Origin: Vreelandella neptunia
GTDB taxonomy: Bacteria; Pseudomonadota; Gammaproteobacteria; Pseudomonadales; Halomonadaceae
DNA: 64,000 bases
NCBI RefSeq assembly: GCF_034479615.1
Contig: NZ_CP140255.1
Location: forward strand, 3,348,001-3,412,000
Direction: 5' to 3'
Below the pieces are notes generated by a model that ran no database searches, was not told the DNA's origin, and saw nothing but the letters and a program-made list of their open reading frames with translations. Positions 32,125-40,963 of this stretch are shown one piece after another. The position numbers and the translations under genes were made by a program. Numbering within the stretch: the stretch's first letter is position 1; each line of letters starts with the position of its first letter.

Positions 32125-32282
32125 TCAGTTTCGACAGCGGTCGTTCACATCATCCGCAAGCCAAACCTTGATCAATGACTGGTAGGGCATATTACTTGTG
32201 CGCTTCAATTTTGAGCCGATCAAGCAGAGTTTCCGGCATGCGGAGTGAGATAGTCTTGGTTGAGGGCTTCAGTTTCGAGAAG
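32125..32282 (-). pseudogene. Frameshifted CopG/BrnA-type ribbon-helix-helix antitoxin
   Basis: Minus strand, two frames. The first frame reads KPSTKTISLRMPETLLDRLK and IEAHK, then hits a TAA at 32192-32194. One base shift gives NMPYQSLIKVWLADDVNDRC and a stop at 32125. The joined protein matches the CopG-antitoxin family, which has a conserved NxPYQSLIK block. Two bases seem to be missing at about 32195. No start codon or toxin gene is present upstream, where the modF gene ends. A broken remnant lying between the cassette cluster and modF. Confidence 0.7.
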
Positions 32283-33770
32283 CTAGTGATTCTTCTCCAG
32301 CGCCAAATGGTTGTCTATTTCTTTTATTTTATCTTCCGTGTGGTGATTCACGTAAAGCACCGTGGTCTCTTTCCCTGCACAAATTTTCTCAATAAGCGCT
32401 AGCACCAGTTGGCGGTTCATATCGTCCAGGCCCAGGCAAGGCTCGTCTAGAATCAACAGCGGCGGGTGTTTCACCATGGCGCGGGCGATAAGCAGCAAAC
32501 GCTGGTCGCCGTAAGAGAGTTTGTTGAAGGGCTGATCGGCGCGCTCTTGCATGCCGAGTAGTACCAGCCACTGGTCGGCGATTTTTTTCTGATGATCGGT
32601 GGCTTTTGTGTACACGCCGATGCTGTCGTAAAAACCTGAAATAATCACGTTTTTGCAGCTGGTGCTGACGCGATACTCCCACTGCAGGGCAGTGGAGACA
32701 TAGCCGATAAACTGCTTGATCTGCCAGATGCTTTCGCCGTTACCGCGCTGGAAGCCAAACACAAAAATGTCGTTGGTATAGCACTGCGGATGATCCCCCG
32801 TGATCAGGGACAAAACACAGGTTTTGCCGCTACCGTTAGGGCCACTTAGTTGCCAGTGCTGGCCCTGCTCTATCGTCCAATCCAGCTTATCGACAATCAC
32901 GGTGTCGCCGTATTGGATAGTTGCTTGTTTGAGCTTCACTAACGGCTGACTGGGGTCAAGAGCAGGTAATTTGCTGGCTGGATCCGCTTCTGGCAGGCTT
33001 AGGTCAGTGGTTTTCAGATGCAGCAACTGATAAAGCTCATTGAAGGCAGCTTCATCCTGACGCTCTACCGTGAACGCTAAACGTCCACTATCTCCTCGTT
33101 TCTTATCCCCTCTCTTTTTCTCTAAACGCTCTTTATCCAGATAAGCCACGTGAGTGATAAAGTCTGGCATCTCATCAAAGCGATTCAGCACCATCACCAT
33201 GGGAACGGTGTCTATGATGGAGGCGAGATGGGCTTGCAGCATGGCTAGGGTGTCGACGTCCAAACCATCAAACGGCTCGTCTAAAATCAGCAAGTCCGGC
33301 TTGCTCGACAGTGCACGAATCAGCATGACTTTTCGGGTTTCGCCCGTGGAGAGCTTACGAAAGGCGCGGTCGAGTAGCTTCGTAAGACCGAACTTATCGA
33401 CCAGCTCGCTGGCAAGTTCAGGGTCTTGGCACTGCTCGAAAATCATTTCACTAACGGGTGTGCCGAGTGAGATGACATCCATGATATCGGCATCGTCTTT
33501 TTTTAGCTCTTTGGCGATGAGCTCGGCCTGCGCTTCGAAAGAGACCAAGCCAATGTTTTTGGGAAGCCCTTGAATAGTGCCCGCTTCAATCTTACCAACG
33601 CCAGCCAACGCTGCCGCCAGGGCCGATTTGCCTGAGCCATTGGTGCCAGTGATAACCCAATGCTGGTGGGGTTCAATGATCCAATCAATCTCGCTTAGGG
33701 TGAAGCGATCATCAAAACTGATCGTCGCTTTGTTTAGCTGAATACGCTCTAAGCGGCTTGAAGGCTCCAT
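32283..33770 (-). CDS. modF: ModF-like protein with two ABC ATPase domains
   Basis: 495 residues from the ATG at 33770, with AAGGA 8 bases upstream. Two complete ABC domains: Walker A GTNGSGKSA (near residue 43) with signature LSTGETRKVMLIRAL and Walker B LLILDEPFDG; and second Walker A GPNGSGKTC with LSYGDQRLLLIARAM and LLILDEPCLG. No membrane part. Length and order match E. coli ModF, an accessory molybdate-linked ATPase whose role is not well defined. It is about 18 kb from modABC in this window, and a degraded cassette region lies just downstream. Confidence 0.88.
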   Translation of the reverse strand: MEPSSRLERIQLNKATISFDDRFTLSEIDWIIEPHQHWVITGTNGSGKSALAAALAGVGKIEAGTIQGLPKNIGLVSFEAQAELIAKELKKDDADIMDVISLGTPVSEMIFEQCQDPELASELVDKFGLTKLLDRAFRKLSTGETRKVMLIRALSSKPDLLILDEPFDGLDVDTLAMLQAHLASIIDTVPMVMVLNRFDEMPDFITHVAYLDKERLEKKRGDKKRGDSGRLAFTVERQDEAAFNELYQLLHLKTTDLSLPEADPASKLPALDPSQPLVKLKQATIQYGDTVIVDKLDWTIEQGQHWQLSGPNGSGKTCVLSLITGDHPQCYTNDIFVFGFQRGNGESIWQIKQFIGYVSTALQWEYRVSTSCKNVIISGFYDSIGVYTKATDHQKKIADQWLVLLGMQERADQPFNKLSYGDQRLLLIARAMVKHPPLLILDEPCLGLDDMNRQLVLALIEKICAGKETTVLYVNHHTEDKIKEIDNHLALEKNH

Positions 33771-33822
33771 CAATGTGTTCCTTATTGTTTGGAAAAAGTC
33801 AGTGTTCGCATGTAATGAGACA

Positions 33823-33860
33823 AAAAAGCCGAGAATATCGTGGCGATATCTCGGCTTTTT
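33823..33860 (-). terminator. Terminator after ilvC
   Basis: Long, nearly perfect stem AAAAAGCCGAGA / TCTCGGCTTTTT with an inner TATCG-TGG-CGATA. The A/T runs at both ends make it potentially bidirectional. It is 35 bases beyond the ilvC stop. Confidence 0.85.
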
Positions 33861-33894
33861 AGATGACTTAGCGGTCTATCATTTAATCAGCCGA

Positions 33895-35367
33895 TTAAAC
33901 GATCTTCTTCATGTCCGCCATATGGCCACGCAGCACTGCGCCCACGGCTTCAACCGGGTGAGCGCGAAGCGCATCGTTGACTTCGATTAAACGGGCGTTA
34001 TCTACGCCATTGTCATCTACATTCAGGCCTTTACCAATAACATCGGATTTGATGCCTTTCATAAAGTCAGCCAAGAGCGGTACACAGGCGTGGTTGTAGA
34101 GGTAGCAACCGTATTCCGCCGTGTCAGAGATGGTCGCGTTCATCTCGTACAGTTTCTTACGCGCGATAGTGTTGGCGATCAGTGGCGTTTCGTGGAGAGA
34201 TTCATAGTAAGCAGACTCGGCGATGATGCCGGCCGCCGTCATGGTTTCGAAAGCAAGCTCAACGCCCGCTTTAACCATCGCTACCATCAAGATACCGTTG
34301 TCGAAGTATTCCTGTTCTGTAATCTCTACGTCACCCGCAGGCGTTTTCTCGAAGTTGGTTTCTGCTGTTTCTGCACGCCATTTGTGCAGGTTAGCGTCAT
34401 CGTTCGCCCAGTCTTCCATCATCGTGTGCGAGAAGTGGCCGCTCATGATGTCGTCCTGGTGCTTATTGTAGAGCGGACGCATGATCTCTTTCAGCTCTTC
34501 AGCAAGATCAAAAGCTTTGATCTTGGCTGGGTTAGAGAGACGATCCAGCATGTTGGTCACGCCGCCGTACTTCAATGCTTCTGTGATGTTTTCCCAGCCG
34601 TACTGGATCAGCTTAGAGGCGTAGCCAGGTTCGATGCCCTCTTCGATCATTTTGTCGAAGCAAAGGATAGAGCCGGTTTGCAGCATGCCGCAAAGGATCG
34701 TCTGCTCACCCATCAGGTCGGATTTAACTTCCGCGATGAAAGAGGACATCAGTACGCCGGCTTTGTGGCCGCCAGTGCCCACTGCGTAGGCTTTTGCCAG
34801 GGCAAGGCCTTCGCCTTTGGGATCATTGGCTTCGTGAACGGCGATCAAGGTGGGAACGCCGAAACCACGCACGTATTCAGCGCGAACTTCAGAACCTGGG
34901 CACTTGGGCGCTACCATGATGACGGTTAAGTCATCACGGATTTTCATGCCCTCTTCTACGATGTTGAAACCGTGGGAGTAAGATAGGCAGGCGCCCTCTT
35001 TCATCAGCGGCATTACCGCCGTCACAACAGAGGTGTGCTGCTTATCGGGCGTCAGGTTCAAAACCACGTCGGCCGTGGGGATCAACTCTTCGTAGGTACC
35101 GACAGTAAAGCCGTTTTCGGTGGCGTTTTTCCAGGACTGACGTTTTTGTTCAATGGCTTCAGGGCGCAGTGCGTAAGAGACGTCTAAGCCGCTGTCGCGT
35201 AGGTTCAAGCCTTGGTTGAGGCCTTGGGCGCCACAGCCGATCACGACCATTTTTTTGCCTTTCAGCGCTTCTACGCCATCGGCAAATTCAGAGCTGTACA
35301 TGAAACGACATTTGGCGAGTTGAGCCAGTTGCTCGCGGAGCGGCAGCGTATTGAAGTAGTTAGCCAT
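33895..35367 (-). CDS. ilvC: Ketol-acid reductoisomerase (class II)
   Basis: 490 residues from the ATG at 35367, with AGGATGC upstream; the frame is open upstream but unlikely to be used. Key parts: [66 protein letters not shown] and [18 protein letters not shown]. It has the duplicated C-terminal domain, so the long form as in E. coli (491 residues). It catalyses the second step of valine/isoleucine synthesis with NADPH. The neighbouring LysR gene is divergent. Confidence 0.97.
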   Translation of the reverse strand: MANYFNTLPLREQLAQLAKCRFMYSSEFADGVEALKGKKMVVIGCGAQGLNQGLNLRDSGLDVSYALRPEAIEQKRQSWKNATENGFTVGTYEELIPTADVVLNLTPDKQHTSVVTAVMPLMKEGACLSYSHGFNIVEEGMKIRDDLTVIMVAPKCPGSEVRAEYVRGFGVPTLIAVHEANDPKGEGLALAKAYAVGTGGHKAGVLMSSFIAEVKSDLMGEQTILCGMLQTGSILCFDKMIEEGIEPGYASKLIQYGWENITEALKYGGVTNMLDRLSNPAKIKAFDLAEELKEIMRPLYNKHQDDIMSGHFSHTMMEDWANDDANLHKWRAETAETNFEKTPAGDVEITEQEYFDNGILMVAMVKAGVELAFETMTAAGIIAESAYYESLHETPLIANTIARKKLYEMNATISDTAEYGCYLYNHACVPLLADFMKGIKSDVIGKGLNVDDNGVDNARLIEVNDALRAHPVEAVGAVLRGHMADMKKIV

Positions 35368-35574
35368 CGTTAGCATCCTAATGTTTATGATCGTGACATC
35401 GATGTGAGGCACACCGATGCTAAAACCGGTACTTAAAAGAGTGACATAGCCGCTAGATGGGTGATCCAGCGTTATGTGAGTAAGGCTAATCTAACCAAAA
35501 ATGACCATTTCTTAAATTGATATATTTGCAACAGCATGTCCCTTTTTTTGCAAAACTCAATTATCATGGCGTTT

Positions 35575-36453
35575 ATGAATTTTAAAATTTTAAAACAGTT
35601 CCTCGCCTTGGCAGAAACCCTGCATTTCGGGCGCGCCAGCGATGAGTGCTATGTCAGCATTTCTGCCTTGTCGCGCAATATTCGGCATTTAGAAGAGGAA
35701 CTGGGGGTGTCGCTGTTTAATCGCGACAACCGTACGGTGGTGTTGACTCAGGAGGGGCAAAAGTTTCTCAAGTACGCCCGCGATGCCAGCAGCCAATGGA
35801 ATTTGATTCGTCATGAATTGACGGACAATCCTGATCAATTAAGCGGGGAAATCAGCCTGTATGGCTCCGTCACCGCCAGCTACAGCTTTTTGCACGAACT
35901 CCTGCGCCGCTTTCGTATTGCCTACCCGATCATAGAAATCAAGCTGCGCACAGGGGATCCAGAACACGCGATTGCGCATGTTCTGGACGGTAAAGAGGAT
36001 CTTAGCATCGCGGCCCAGCCTGCCAACTTACCGCGCGGCCTGGCGTTTAAATCCATTGCCACGTCGCCTTTGCTGTTTATTGCGCCCATTGAGCAGCAGG
36101 TGCCGAATGTGCCAACGAACACGCCAACCACACCGGAAGAGTGGGCGAGCATCCCGATGATTCTATCAGAGAGTGGTGTCTCAAGAGCCCGTGTGGATGA
36201 GTGGTTTCGCCAGCTGGATGTCTCCCCGCGCATTTATGCACAGGTCACCGGTAATGAAGCCATTGTGAGTATGGTGAGCTTGGGCTTTGGCATTGGCGTG
36301 GTGCCAAAAATCGTTCTCGACAACAGCCCCTTGGTGGATCGCATCCGCGTGCTCGACGTGACGCCGGAACTGGAGCCCTACGATATTGGTTTATTTACCC
36401 TCAAGAAAAACCTAAAGAACCCGCTGGTCGACGCCTTTTGGCGCTTGATGTAA
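35575..36453 (+). CDS. ilvY: LysR-family regulator IlvY
   Basis: 292 residues from the ATG at 35575, chosen because the LysR N-terminus starts MNFKILKQFLALAETLHFGRA; an ATG at 35566 is also possible, and no clear ribosome site decides. The HTH (VSISALSRNIRHLEEELGVSLF, NRDNRTVVLTQEG) resembles IlvY. It is divergent from ilvC with a 207-base region between, as in E. coli, where IlvY activates ilvC with acetolactate as inducer. Regulation by the same mechanism here is inferred. Confidence 0.9.
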   Translation: MNFKILKQFLALAETLHFGRASDECYVSISALSRNIRHLEEELGVSLFNRDNRTVVLTQEGQKFLKYARDASSQWNLIRHELTDNPDQLSGEISLYGSVTASYSFLHELLRRFRIAYPIIEIKLRTGDPEHAIAHVLDGKEDLSIAAQPANLPRGLAFKSIATSPLLFIAPIEQQVPNVPTNTPTTPEEWASIPMILSESGVSRARVDEWFRQLDVSPRIYAQVTGNEAIVSMVSLGFGIGVVPKIVLDNSPLVDRIRVLDVTPELEPYDIGLFTLKKNLKNPLVDAFWRLM

Positions 36454-36522
36454 GCCCTCTTTAATAAGCCCTTCTTACATAAGCCCCAGGCGCTGTTTTT
36501 TAGCGATCCGACACAACCGTGC

Positions 36523-37257
36523 TTAACCCCCAAATATCTGCTGCAAATCCGGCACGTTTTCTTCCTCTTCCACCATGGAGAGTGACGCTTCGATGGCTTT
36601 TAGGTGGCGGCTCATAAAGGCTTTGGCGCGCTCGCCGTTGCCTGCTTCCAGATAGCCGATCAGATCGTCGTGGTCGTGGGATTCACAGCCTAAGTGGCCA
36701 CGATGGCCGTAGACGGCGAGTATCAGCGATGAGCGGGAGCAGAGCCGCTCGACAAACTCTGCCAGGGTGGCGTTGCCTGATAGCTGCGCTAAGCGCACAT
36801 GGAAGTCTGCCGATAGCCGAATGGCCACGCTCTGCTGGCCACTACGCAGCGCTTGGCGCTCTTCGCGAGCCATTTCGCGCAGCTCCGCGGCCTCTTTTTC
36901 GCCCATGCGCCGGGATACGTCGGGCATTAACCCGCACTCGATTAACTGGCGGGCATCGAAAACGTCTTTGGCTTCATCGGCAGTGGGCCGAGTGACGCTG
37001 GCGCCTCGGCGCGGTGTCAGCGTGACTAACTGCTCCAGCGCCAGGCGCTGCAGGGTTTTACGAATACCGGTGCGGCTAATGCCAAAGACATCCGCCAGCG
37101 CATCTTCGCGCAACCGTGCGCCGGGCTTTAAACGCTGCTCGACGATAGCATCGCTCACGGAGCGATAAATGGCGTCGTGGCGCTCATCACCCTCTTTGCT
37201 AGTTTTAGCTTCTTTAGCAGTAGCGCGCCGTTTCTCCGGCGCCTGCGCATCACTCAT
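36523..37257 (-). CDS. GntR-family regulator with FCD domain, probable purine-catabolism regulator
   Basis: 244 residues. A charged Lys/Glu/Ala-rich N-terminus (about 25 residues) precedes the winged HTH: ISDAIVEQRLKPGARLREDALADVFGISRTGIRKTLQRLALEQLV. The C-terminal FCD domain shows VFDARQLIECGLMPDVSRR, LSADFHVRLAQLSGN and DHDDLIGYLEAGNGERA. It is the last gene after HIU hydrolase and puuD, 15 bases from the latter. The TTGTATACAA palindromes beside purine genes are its likely targets; palindromic sites of this kind are typical for FCD regulators. Confidence 0.88.
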   Translation of the reverse strand: MSDAQAPEKRRATAKEAKTSKEGDERHDAIYRSVSDAIVEQRLKPGARLREDALADVFGISRTGIRKTLQRLALEQLVTLTPRRGASVTRPTADEAKDVFDARQLIECGLMPDVSRRMGEKEAAELREMAREERQALRSGQQSVAIRLSADFHVRLAQLSGNATLAEFVERLCSRSSLILAVYGHRGHLGCESHDHDDLIGYLEAGNGERAKAFMSRHLKAIEASLSMVEEEENVPDLQQIFGG

Positions 37258-37272
37258 AGTTAGCCTCTCTGA

Positions 37273-38475
37273 TTACTCCTCCCAAGCAGCAATGATATCG
37301 CGCTCTTCATCGCTCATGTTGGTCATATTGCCTAACGGCATATAGCGGCTGGCCACGACCTGCTGAATCTGCGTTTTCTGCCCCAGAATTTCATCCCAGC
37401 TTTCGAAAGCAAACCCGGCGGGCGGTGCCGAAAATCCGGCATGTTCAGGGTTGCGAGCATGACACTGAACACAGTGCTGCTCAATCAAGCCGGTGATTTG
37501 CGCCTGATCCGGCCCTTGCACGCCGTCATTACCACTAGGCGGCGATGAACTTGGTGCGGCCACCCAAAAGGCTAACAGAATGAGCCCTACCCCAACGGCG
37601 GGATACGCTGGCTGGGTTTTGCCTGCATGCATCAACACAAAGAATTGACGAATCAAAGCACCGGCAAAGATAAACAACACCATCACGACCCAGGCAAGCT
37701 CATGGGAGTAGATAAAGGAGTAGTGATTACTCACCATCAACAACACGACCGGCAGCGTGAAGTAGGTATTATGCACCGAGCGCTGCTTGCCGCGTTTGCC
37801 ATCCAAAGGATTAGGCGCGTCGCCCGCCTTCATGGCTTTTACCATGCGGCGCTGGCCGGGAATAATCCAGAAAAAGACGTTAGCCGACATTGCCGTCGCC
37901 ATTACCGCCCCTGTGAGCAGGAAGGCTGCCCGACCAGTGAACATCTGCGTGCTCAGGTAGGCAACGACCACCATCATTACGGCAACCGCAACGCTGAGCA
38001 GGCCGTCACGATCCATATTGGGGCTAATGCGTTTACACAGCTCGTTATAAACCACCCAACCACCCAGCAAAAATGCCAGCGCCAGCAGGTTGGCCTGCCA
38101 GCCCGTCATGTTGGCGGCCCACTCCCAGGGACTATTGGGGTTTACCAGATAGAAGCCCGGATTAACCATGTAGAGAATGACGAACAGCGCAAAGCCGGAA
38201 AGCCAGGTGGTGTAGGCTTTCCAGAATGACCAGTGCAGATCATTGGGCAGCTTGGCCGGTGCCGTGGCGTACTTCTGGTTGTGGTAGAAACCGCCGCCAT
38301 GCACCGACCACATTTCGCCAAACACGCCCTTGTCGCGATCTTCCTCTGCCTTCGGTGCGCGCAGGCTATTATCCAGCATTACAAAGTAGATCGACTCGCC
38401 GATCCAGGCGATGGCCGCAATCACATGCAGCCAGCGCAGCAACAGGTTCACAAAATCAATAATATAAGCTTGCAT
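37273..38475 (-). CDS. puuD: Urate hydroxylase PuuD, membrane-bound with C-terminal cytochrome c domain
   Basis: 400 residues. The N-terminal half has about eight membrane helices, opening with LLLRWLHVIAAIAWIGESIYFVML; His-containing positions in VHGGGFYHNQKYATAP and KRGKQRSVHNTYFTLPVVLLMVSNHYSF are typical. The C-terminal domain carries a CVQCH haem c motif and an M-x-L-G-N-M-T-N-M stretch (axial Met). PuuD oxidises urate to 5-hydroxyisourate, replacing soluble uricase, and passes electrons to the respiratory chain. It lies 11 bases after HIU hydrolase, whose substrate it makes. Confidence 0.95.
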   Translation of the reverse strand: MQAYIIDFVNLLLRWLHVIAAIAWIGESIYFVMLDNSLRAPKAEEDRDKGVFGEMWSVHGGGFYHNQKYATAPAKLPNDLHWSFWKAYTTWLSGFALFVILYMVNPGFYLVNPNSPWEWAANMTGWQANLLALAFLLGGWVVYNELCKRISPNMDRDGLLSVAVAVMMVVVAYLSTQMFTGRAAFLLTGAVMATAMSANVFFWIIPGQRRMVKAMKAGDAPNPLDGKRGKQRSVHNTYFTLPVVLLMVSNHYSFIYSHELAWVVMVLFIFAGALIRQFFVLMHAGKTQPAYPAVGVGLILLAFWVAAPSSSPPSGNDGVQGPDQAQITGLIEQHCVQCHARNPEHAGFSAPPAGFAFESWDEILGQKTQIQQVVASRYMPLGNMTNMSDEERDIIAAWEE

Positions 38476-38486
38476 GCCCGGCCCTC

Positions 38487-38840
38487 TTAACTACCGCGGT
38501 AGGTGGAATAGCCATACGGTGAAAGCAGCAGTGGCACATGATAGTGCTGGCTGGCATCAGCGACGCCAAAACGCAGCGGGATAACGTCCAAAAAGCGCGG
38601 CTCATTAGCCTCACTACCTTGGGCACGCAGATAGTCGCCGGCATGGAACACCAGCTCATACTCTCCCGCCGTTAGCGCATCGCCCTCTAGAATAGGTGCA
38701 TCGCAGCGGCCGTCGCTGTTAGTGACTACGGTACTGAGATGTTGGCGCTCATTACCGGTAAGGCGGAATACTTCGATAGTAATCCCCTGGCCTGGCTGAC
38801 CTTGGGCGGTATCCAGTACGTGGGTGGTTAAGCGTCCCAT
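38487..38840 (-). CDS. uraH: 5-Hydroxyisourate hydrolase (transthyretin-like)
   Basis: 117 residues from the ATG at 38840, with AAGGAG 5 bases upstream; a GTG at 38846 is too close to it. The diagnostic N-terminus [16 protein letters not shown] and the C-terminal signature [15 protein letters not shown] are present, which distinguish the enzyme from vertebrate transthyretin. It hydrolyses 5-hydroxyisourate to OHCU. First gene of the uraH-puuD-gntR run; two palindromes lie upstream. Confidence 0.95.
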   Translation of the reverse strand: MGRLTTHVLDTAQGQPGQGITIEVFRLTGNERQHLSTVVTNSDGRCDAPILEGDALTAGEYELVFHAGDYLRAQGSEANEPRFLDVIPLRFGVADASQHYHVPLLLSPYGYSTYRGS

Positions 38841-38864
38841 AGCCACTCCTTATTGATAGCGTTG

Positions 38865-38882
38865 TTTGACCAATTGGTCAAA
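38865..38882. promoter_or_regulatory. Perfect 18-bp palindrome in the uraH-uraD divergent region
   Basis: TTTGACCAATTGGTCAAA is fully self-complementary. It stands 24 bases before uraH, overlapping the likely promoter. Unlike the TTGTATACAA motif, so a second regulator (GntR/TetR-like) may act here. Confidence 0.6.
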
Positions 38883-38903
38883 GAGTACCTTTGATACTAT
38901 TTG

Positions 38904-38913
38904 TTGTATACAG
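38904..38913. promoter_or_regulatory. Operator-like palindrome, TTGTATACAA type (copy 4)
   Basis: TTGTATACAG, one mismatch from the core, in the 137-base uraH-uraD divergent region, 64 bases before uraD. Confidence 0.55.
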
Positions 38914-38977
38914 TAATTCCATCCCCGCACATTGTGAATCAACGACGCTTTAACATTGCCCGCTTTGGAGAGTGCCA

Positions 38978-39517
38978 GTGCCAACATCACAGCCGTTACT
39001 GCTTTCACCCGCGCCCAGCAAGTGCAGCCTTGAAATGCTTACCCATCACTATGGAGATGTTTATGAGCACTCCCCCTGGGTGGCCGAAGCGGCCTGGCAG
39101 CACGGCCTGACTGAAGCCCACGACGAGCCTGACGCATTAGCCGAGCTGATGGGGCTTATGTTGCAGCAGGCGAGCAGTGAACAGCAAATCAAGGTGATTC
39201 AGGCGCACCCTGACCTTGCAGGCAAAGCTGCTATGGCCGGTGAGTTAACCCAAGACTCAACCAGCGAGCAAGCAGGCGCCGGGCTTGATCAATGCAGCCC
39301 TGAGGAATTCGCGCGCTTTGAATACCTCAATACGACGTACAAGGAGAAATTTGGCTTTCCGTTTGTCATTGCCGTTAAAGGGCTGGATCGGCACGCCATT
39401 CTAGCCGCCTTTGAAGAGCGCCTGAACAACGATACGGCCACCGAACGGGAAACGGCTATTGAGCAGATCATCCGTATTGCACGTTTACGCTTAATTGACC
39501 GGGCGACAAAATCCTAG
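38978..39517 (+). CDS. uraD: OHCU decarboxylase
   Basis: 179 residues from the GTG at 38978, with GGAG 7 bases upstream; the GTG at 38972 is too close to it. Family landmarks: YEHSPWVAEAAWQ, VIQAHPDLAGKA, TSEQAGAGLDQCSPEEFARF and YLNTTYKEKFGFPFVIAVKG. The catalytic His is in the AHPDL block. It decarboxylates 2-oxo-4-hydroxy-4-carboxy-5-ureidoimidazoline to S-allantoin in the cytoplasm. Divergent from uraH-puuD. Confidence 0.94.
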   Translation: MPTSQPLLLSPAPSKCSLEMLTHHYGDVYEHSPWVAEAAWQHGLTEAHDEPDALAELMGLMLQQASSEQQIKVIQAHPDLAGKAAMAGELTQDSTSEQAGAGLDQCSPEEFARFEYLNTTYKEKFGFPFVIAVKGLDRHAILAAFEERLNNDTATERETAIEQIIRIARLRLIDRATKS

Positions 39518-39546
39518 TGTTAAACAACACAGGATAAGCGCTCATT

Positions 39547-39556
39547 TTGTATACAG
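39547..39556. promoter_or_regulatory. Operator-like palindrome, TTGTATACAA type (copy 5)
   Basis: TTGTATACAG, 29 bases after the uraD stop and directly before the terminator hairpin. Its position downstream of a gene is odd; it may be a leftover or a distant site. Confidence 0.35.
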
Positions 39557-39559
39557 AAA

Positions 39560-39583
39560 CGCCGCGCCCATTGGGGCGCGGCG
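39560..39583 (+). terminator. GC-rich hairpin between uraD and the phasin gene
   Basis: 10-bp stem CGCCGCGCCC / GGGCGCGGCG with a 4-base loop. The T-run is poor (CAATTTA). It lies between convergent genes and can serve both. Confidence 0.55.
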
Positions 39584-39622
39584 CAATTTAGCGGTACTAC
39601 TTTTCGACGTCTGCCTATTCGA

Positions 39623-39979
39623 TTACTGCTTGGCAGTCTCTACCGCTTTCTTAGTGGTTTCTTCTACTTGCTTCTGGCTATCTTCAGCAAAGCTTTTGCA
39701 AATGGAGGTCACTTTTTCTGTGTCTCCTTTCACACGCTCCATAAAATTACTTGCCGTTTTCTGCTGGCTTTCCATGGCTTTCTTGAAGCTGTCTGCGTCT
39801 TTTACATCAAGCCAGGTGCGCGCTTGCGAGATCGCCATATCCGAGTAGGCACGTGCGGCGTCCATCTGGGCTGTAAACAGCTGGTCATAGTAGTCAAGCG
39901 CTATCAGCGTGTACGAGCGCATCGGTGAAACAAAAATAGACTCAAACTGTTGCGTGGTTTTCTCAGTCGCTTTATTCAT
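39623..39979 (-). CDS. Phasin family protein
   Basis: 118 residues, amphipathic helix with no cysteine-rich or catalytic motif; KATEKTTQQFESIFVSPMRS at the start, then YYDQLFTAQMDAARAYSDMAI and an alanine/lysine/glutamate-rich coiled-coil tail ending in KAVETAKQ. Phasins coat polyhydroxyalkanoate granules and affect their size and number. PHA storage is typical for Halomonas. No PHA synthase is in the window. Confidence 0.82.
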   Translation of the reverse strand: MNKATEKTTQQFESIFVSPMRSYTLIALDYYDQLFTAQMDAARAYSDMAISQARTWLDVKDADSFKKAMESQQKTASNFMERVKGDTEKVTSICKSFAEDSQKQVEETTKKAVETAKQ

Positions 39980-40159
39980 AATCGTATCTCCAAGAGTGAG
40001 CTAGCACATAAACACGCCTTGATTAGGCGGTTCTTAGCCAGGCTTTTGCCTCTGCTGTCCTTAAAGCTAGCAGTGCTTTTTGTGCAGCGCAACATGATTT
40101 TTCTTCATGCTGCGCCTGCTCACTCGCAGATCGTTAGTAAGACTGAGTGTAGCCTGCTA

Positions 40160-40849
40160 CTAGCGGTTACCGAACAAATGCTTACGCGCCTGCTCATCCA
40201 TTTCTACGCCGGACTGGGGGTTAACATCTTCGACCAATGCGTAAGCTCTACGTACGGCTGGGCGTGCTTTGATCATGTCAAACCAGCGCTCTAAATCAGG
40301 AAACTCTTCCAAGGTTTGACGCTGTTTTTCCCAAGGCACAATCCAGGGATAGATCGCCATATCGGCAATCGAGTAGTCATCACCACCCACATAAGTATGA
40401 TGCGCCAAACGTTGGTCTAATACGCTATAAAGCCGATTGGTTTCACGCACGTAACGTTCAATGGCGTAATCGATCTTTTGCGGCGCATAGTGGCAAAAGT
40501 GGTGATTTTGGCCTGCCATGGGCCCTAGCCCGCCCATTTGCCAGTGCAGCCACTGCAATACGATATAGCGTTCGCGACCAGACGCGGGTAAGAAAAGGCC
40601 ACTCTTGTCGGCCAGGTACTCAAGGATTGCGCCAGACTCAAACATCGACAGCGGCTGGCCGCCATCCTGTGGTGAGTGATCGACAATAGCGGGAATGCGG
40701 TTATTGGGGGCAATAGTGAGAAATTCAGGATCAAACTGCTCACCTCGGCCAATATTAATCGGCTTCACTCGGTACGCCAGATTGGCCTCTTCGAGCATAA
40801 TGGAGATTTTATGGCCGTTAGGTGTTGTCCAATAATACAGGTCAATCAT
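40160..40849 (-). CDS. Glutathione S-transferase, YfcG-like
   Basis: 229 residues from the ATG at 40849 (AAGGAG 6 bases upstream). Thioredoxin-like N-domain with LYYWTTPNGHKISIMLEEA, the TPNG motif of YfcG/YghU-type (Nu class) enzymes instead of a catalytic Ser/Cys; then NRIPAIVDH and SMFESGAILEYLADKSGLF. The helical C-domain has GGDDYSIADMAIYPWIV. YfcG-type proteins act as glutathione-dependent disulfide reductases. Substrate unknown. The gene is on its own, 114 bases from a second GST gene. Confidence 0.88.
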   Translation of the reverse strand: MIDLYYWTTPNGHKISIMLEEANLAYRVKPINIGRGEQFDPEFLTIAPNNRIPAIVDHSPQDGGQPLSMFESGAILEYLADKSGLFLPASGRERYIVLQWLHWQMGGLGPMAGQNHHFCHYAPQKIDYAIERYVRETNRLYSVLDQRLAHHTYVGGDDYSIADMAIYPWIVPWEKQRQTLEEFPDLERWFDMIKARPAVRRAYALVEDVNPQSGVEMDEQARKHLFGNR

Positions 40850-40963
40850 TGCCATCTCCTTGTTGAAAACCTTGATTCACTCGCCATGAGCCTACCAAGC
40901 TTTCAAAATTTATCGGGCGGTACCTTAGCGTACCGCCCTGATCAGGTCATCCAGCCGTTAGCG

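Noticed and set aside
34090-34929. Long open frame (279 codons) on the plus strand
   Set aside because: Exactly opposite ilvC, whose protein matches its family throughout; the reverse frame is a composition effect.
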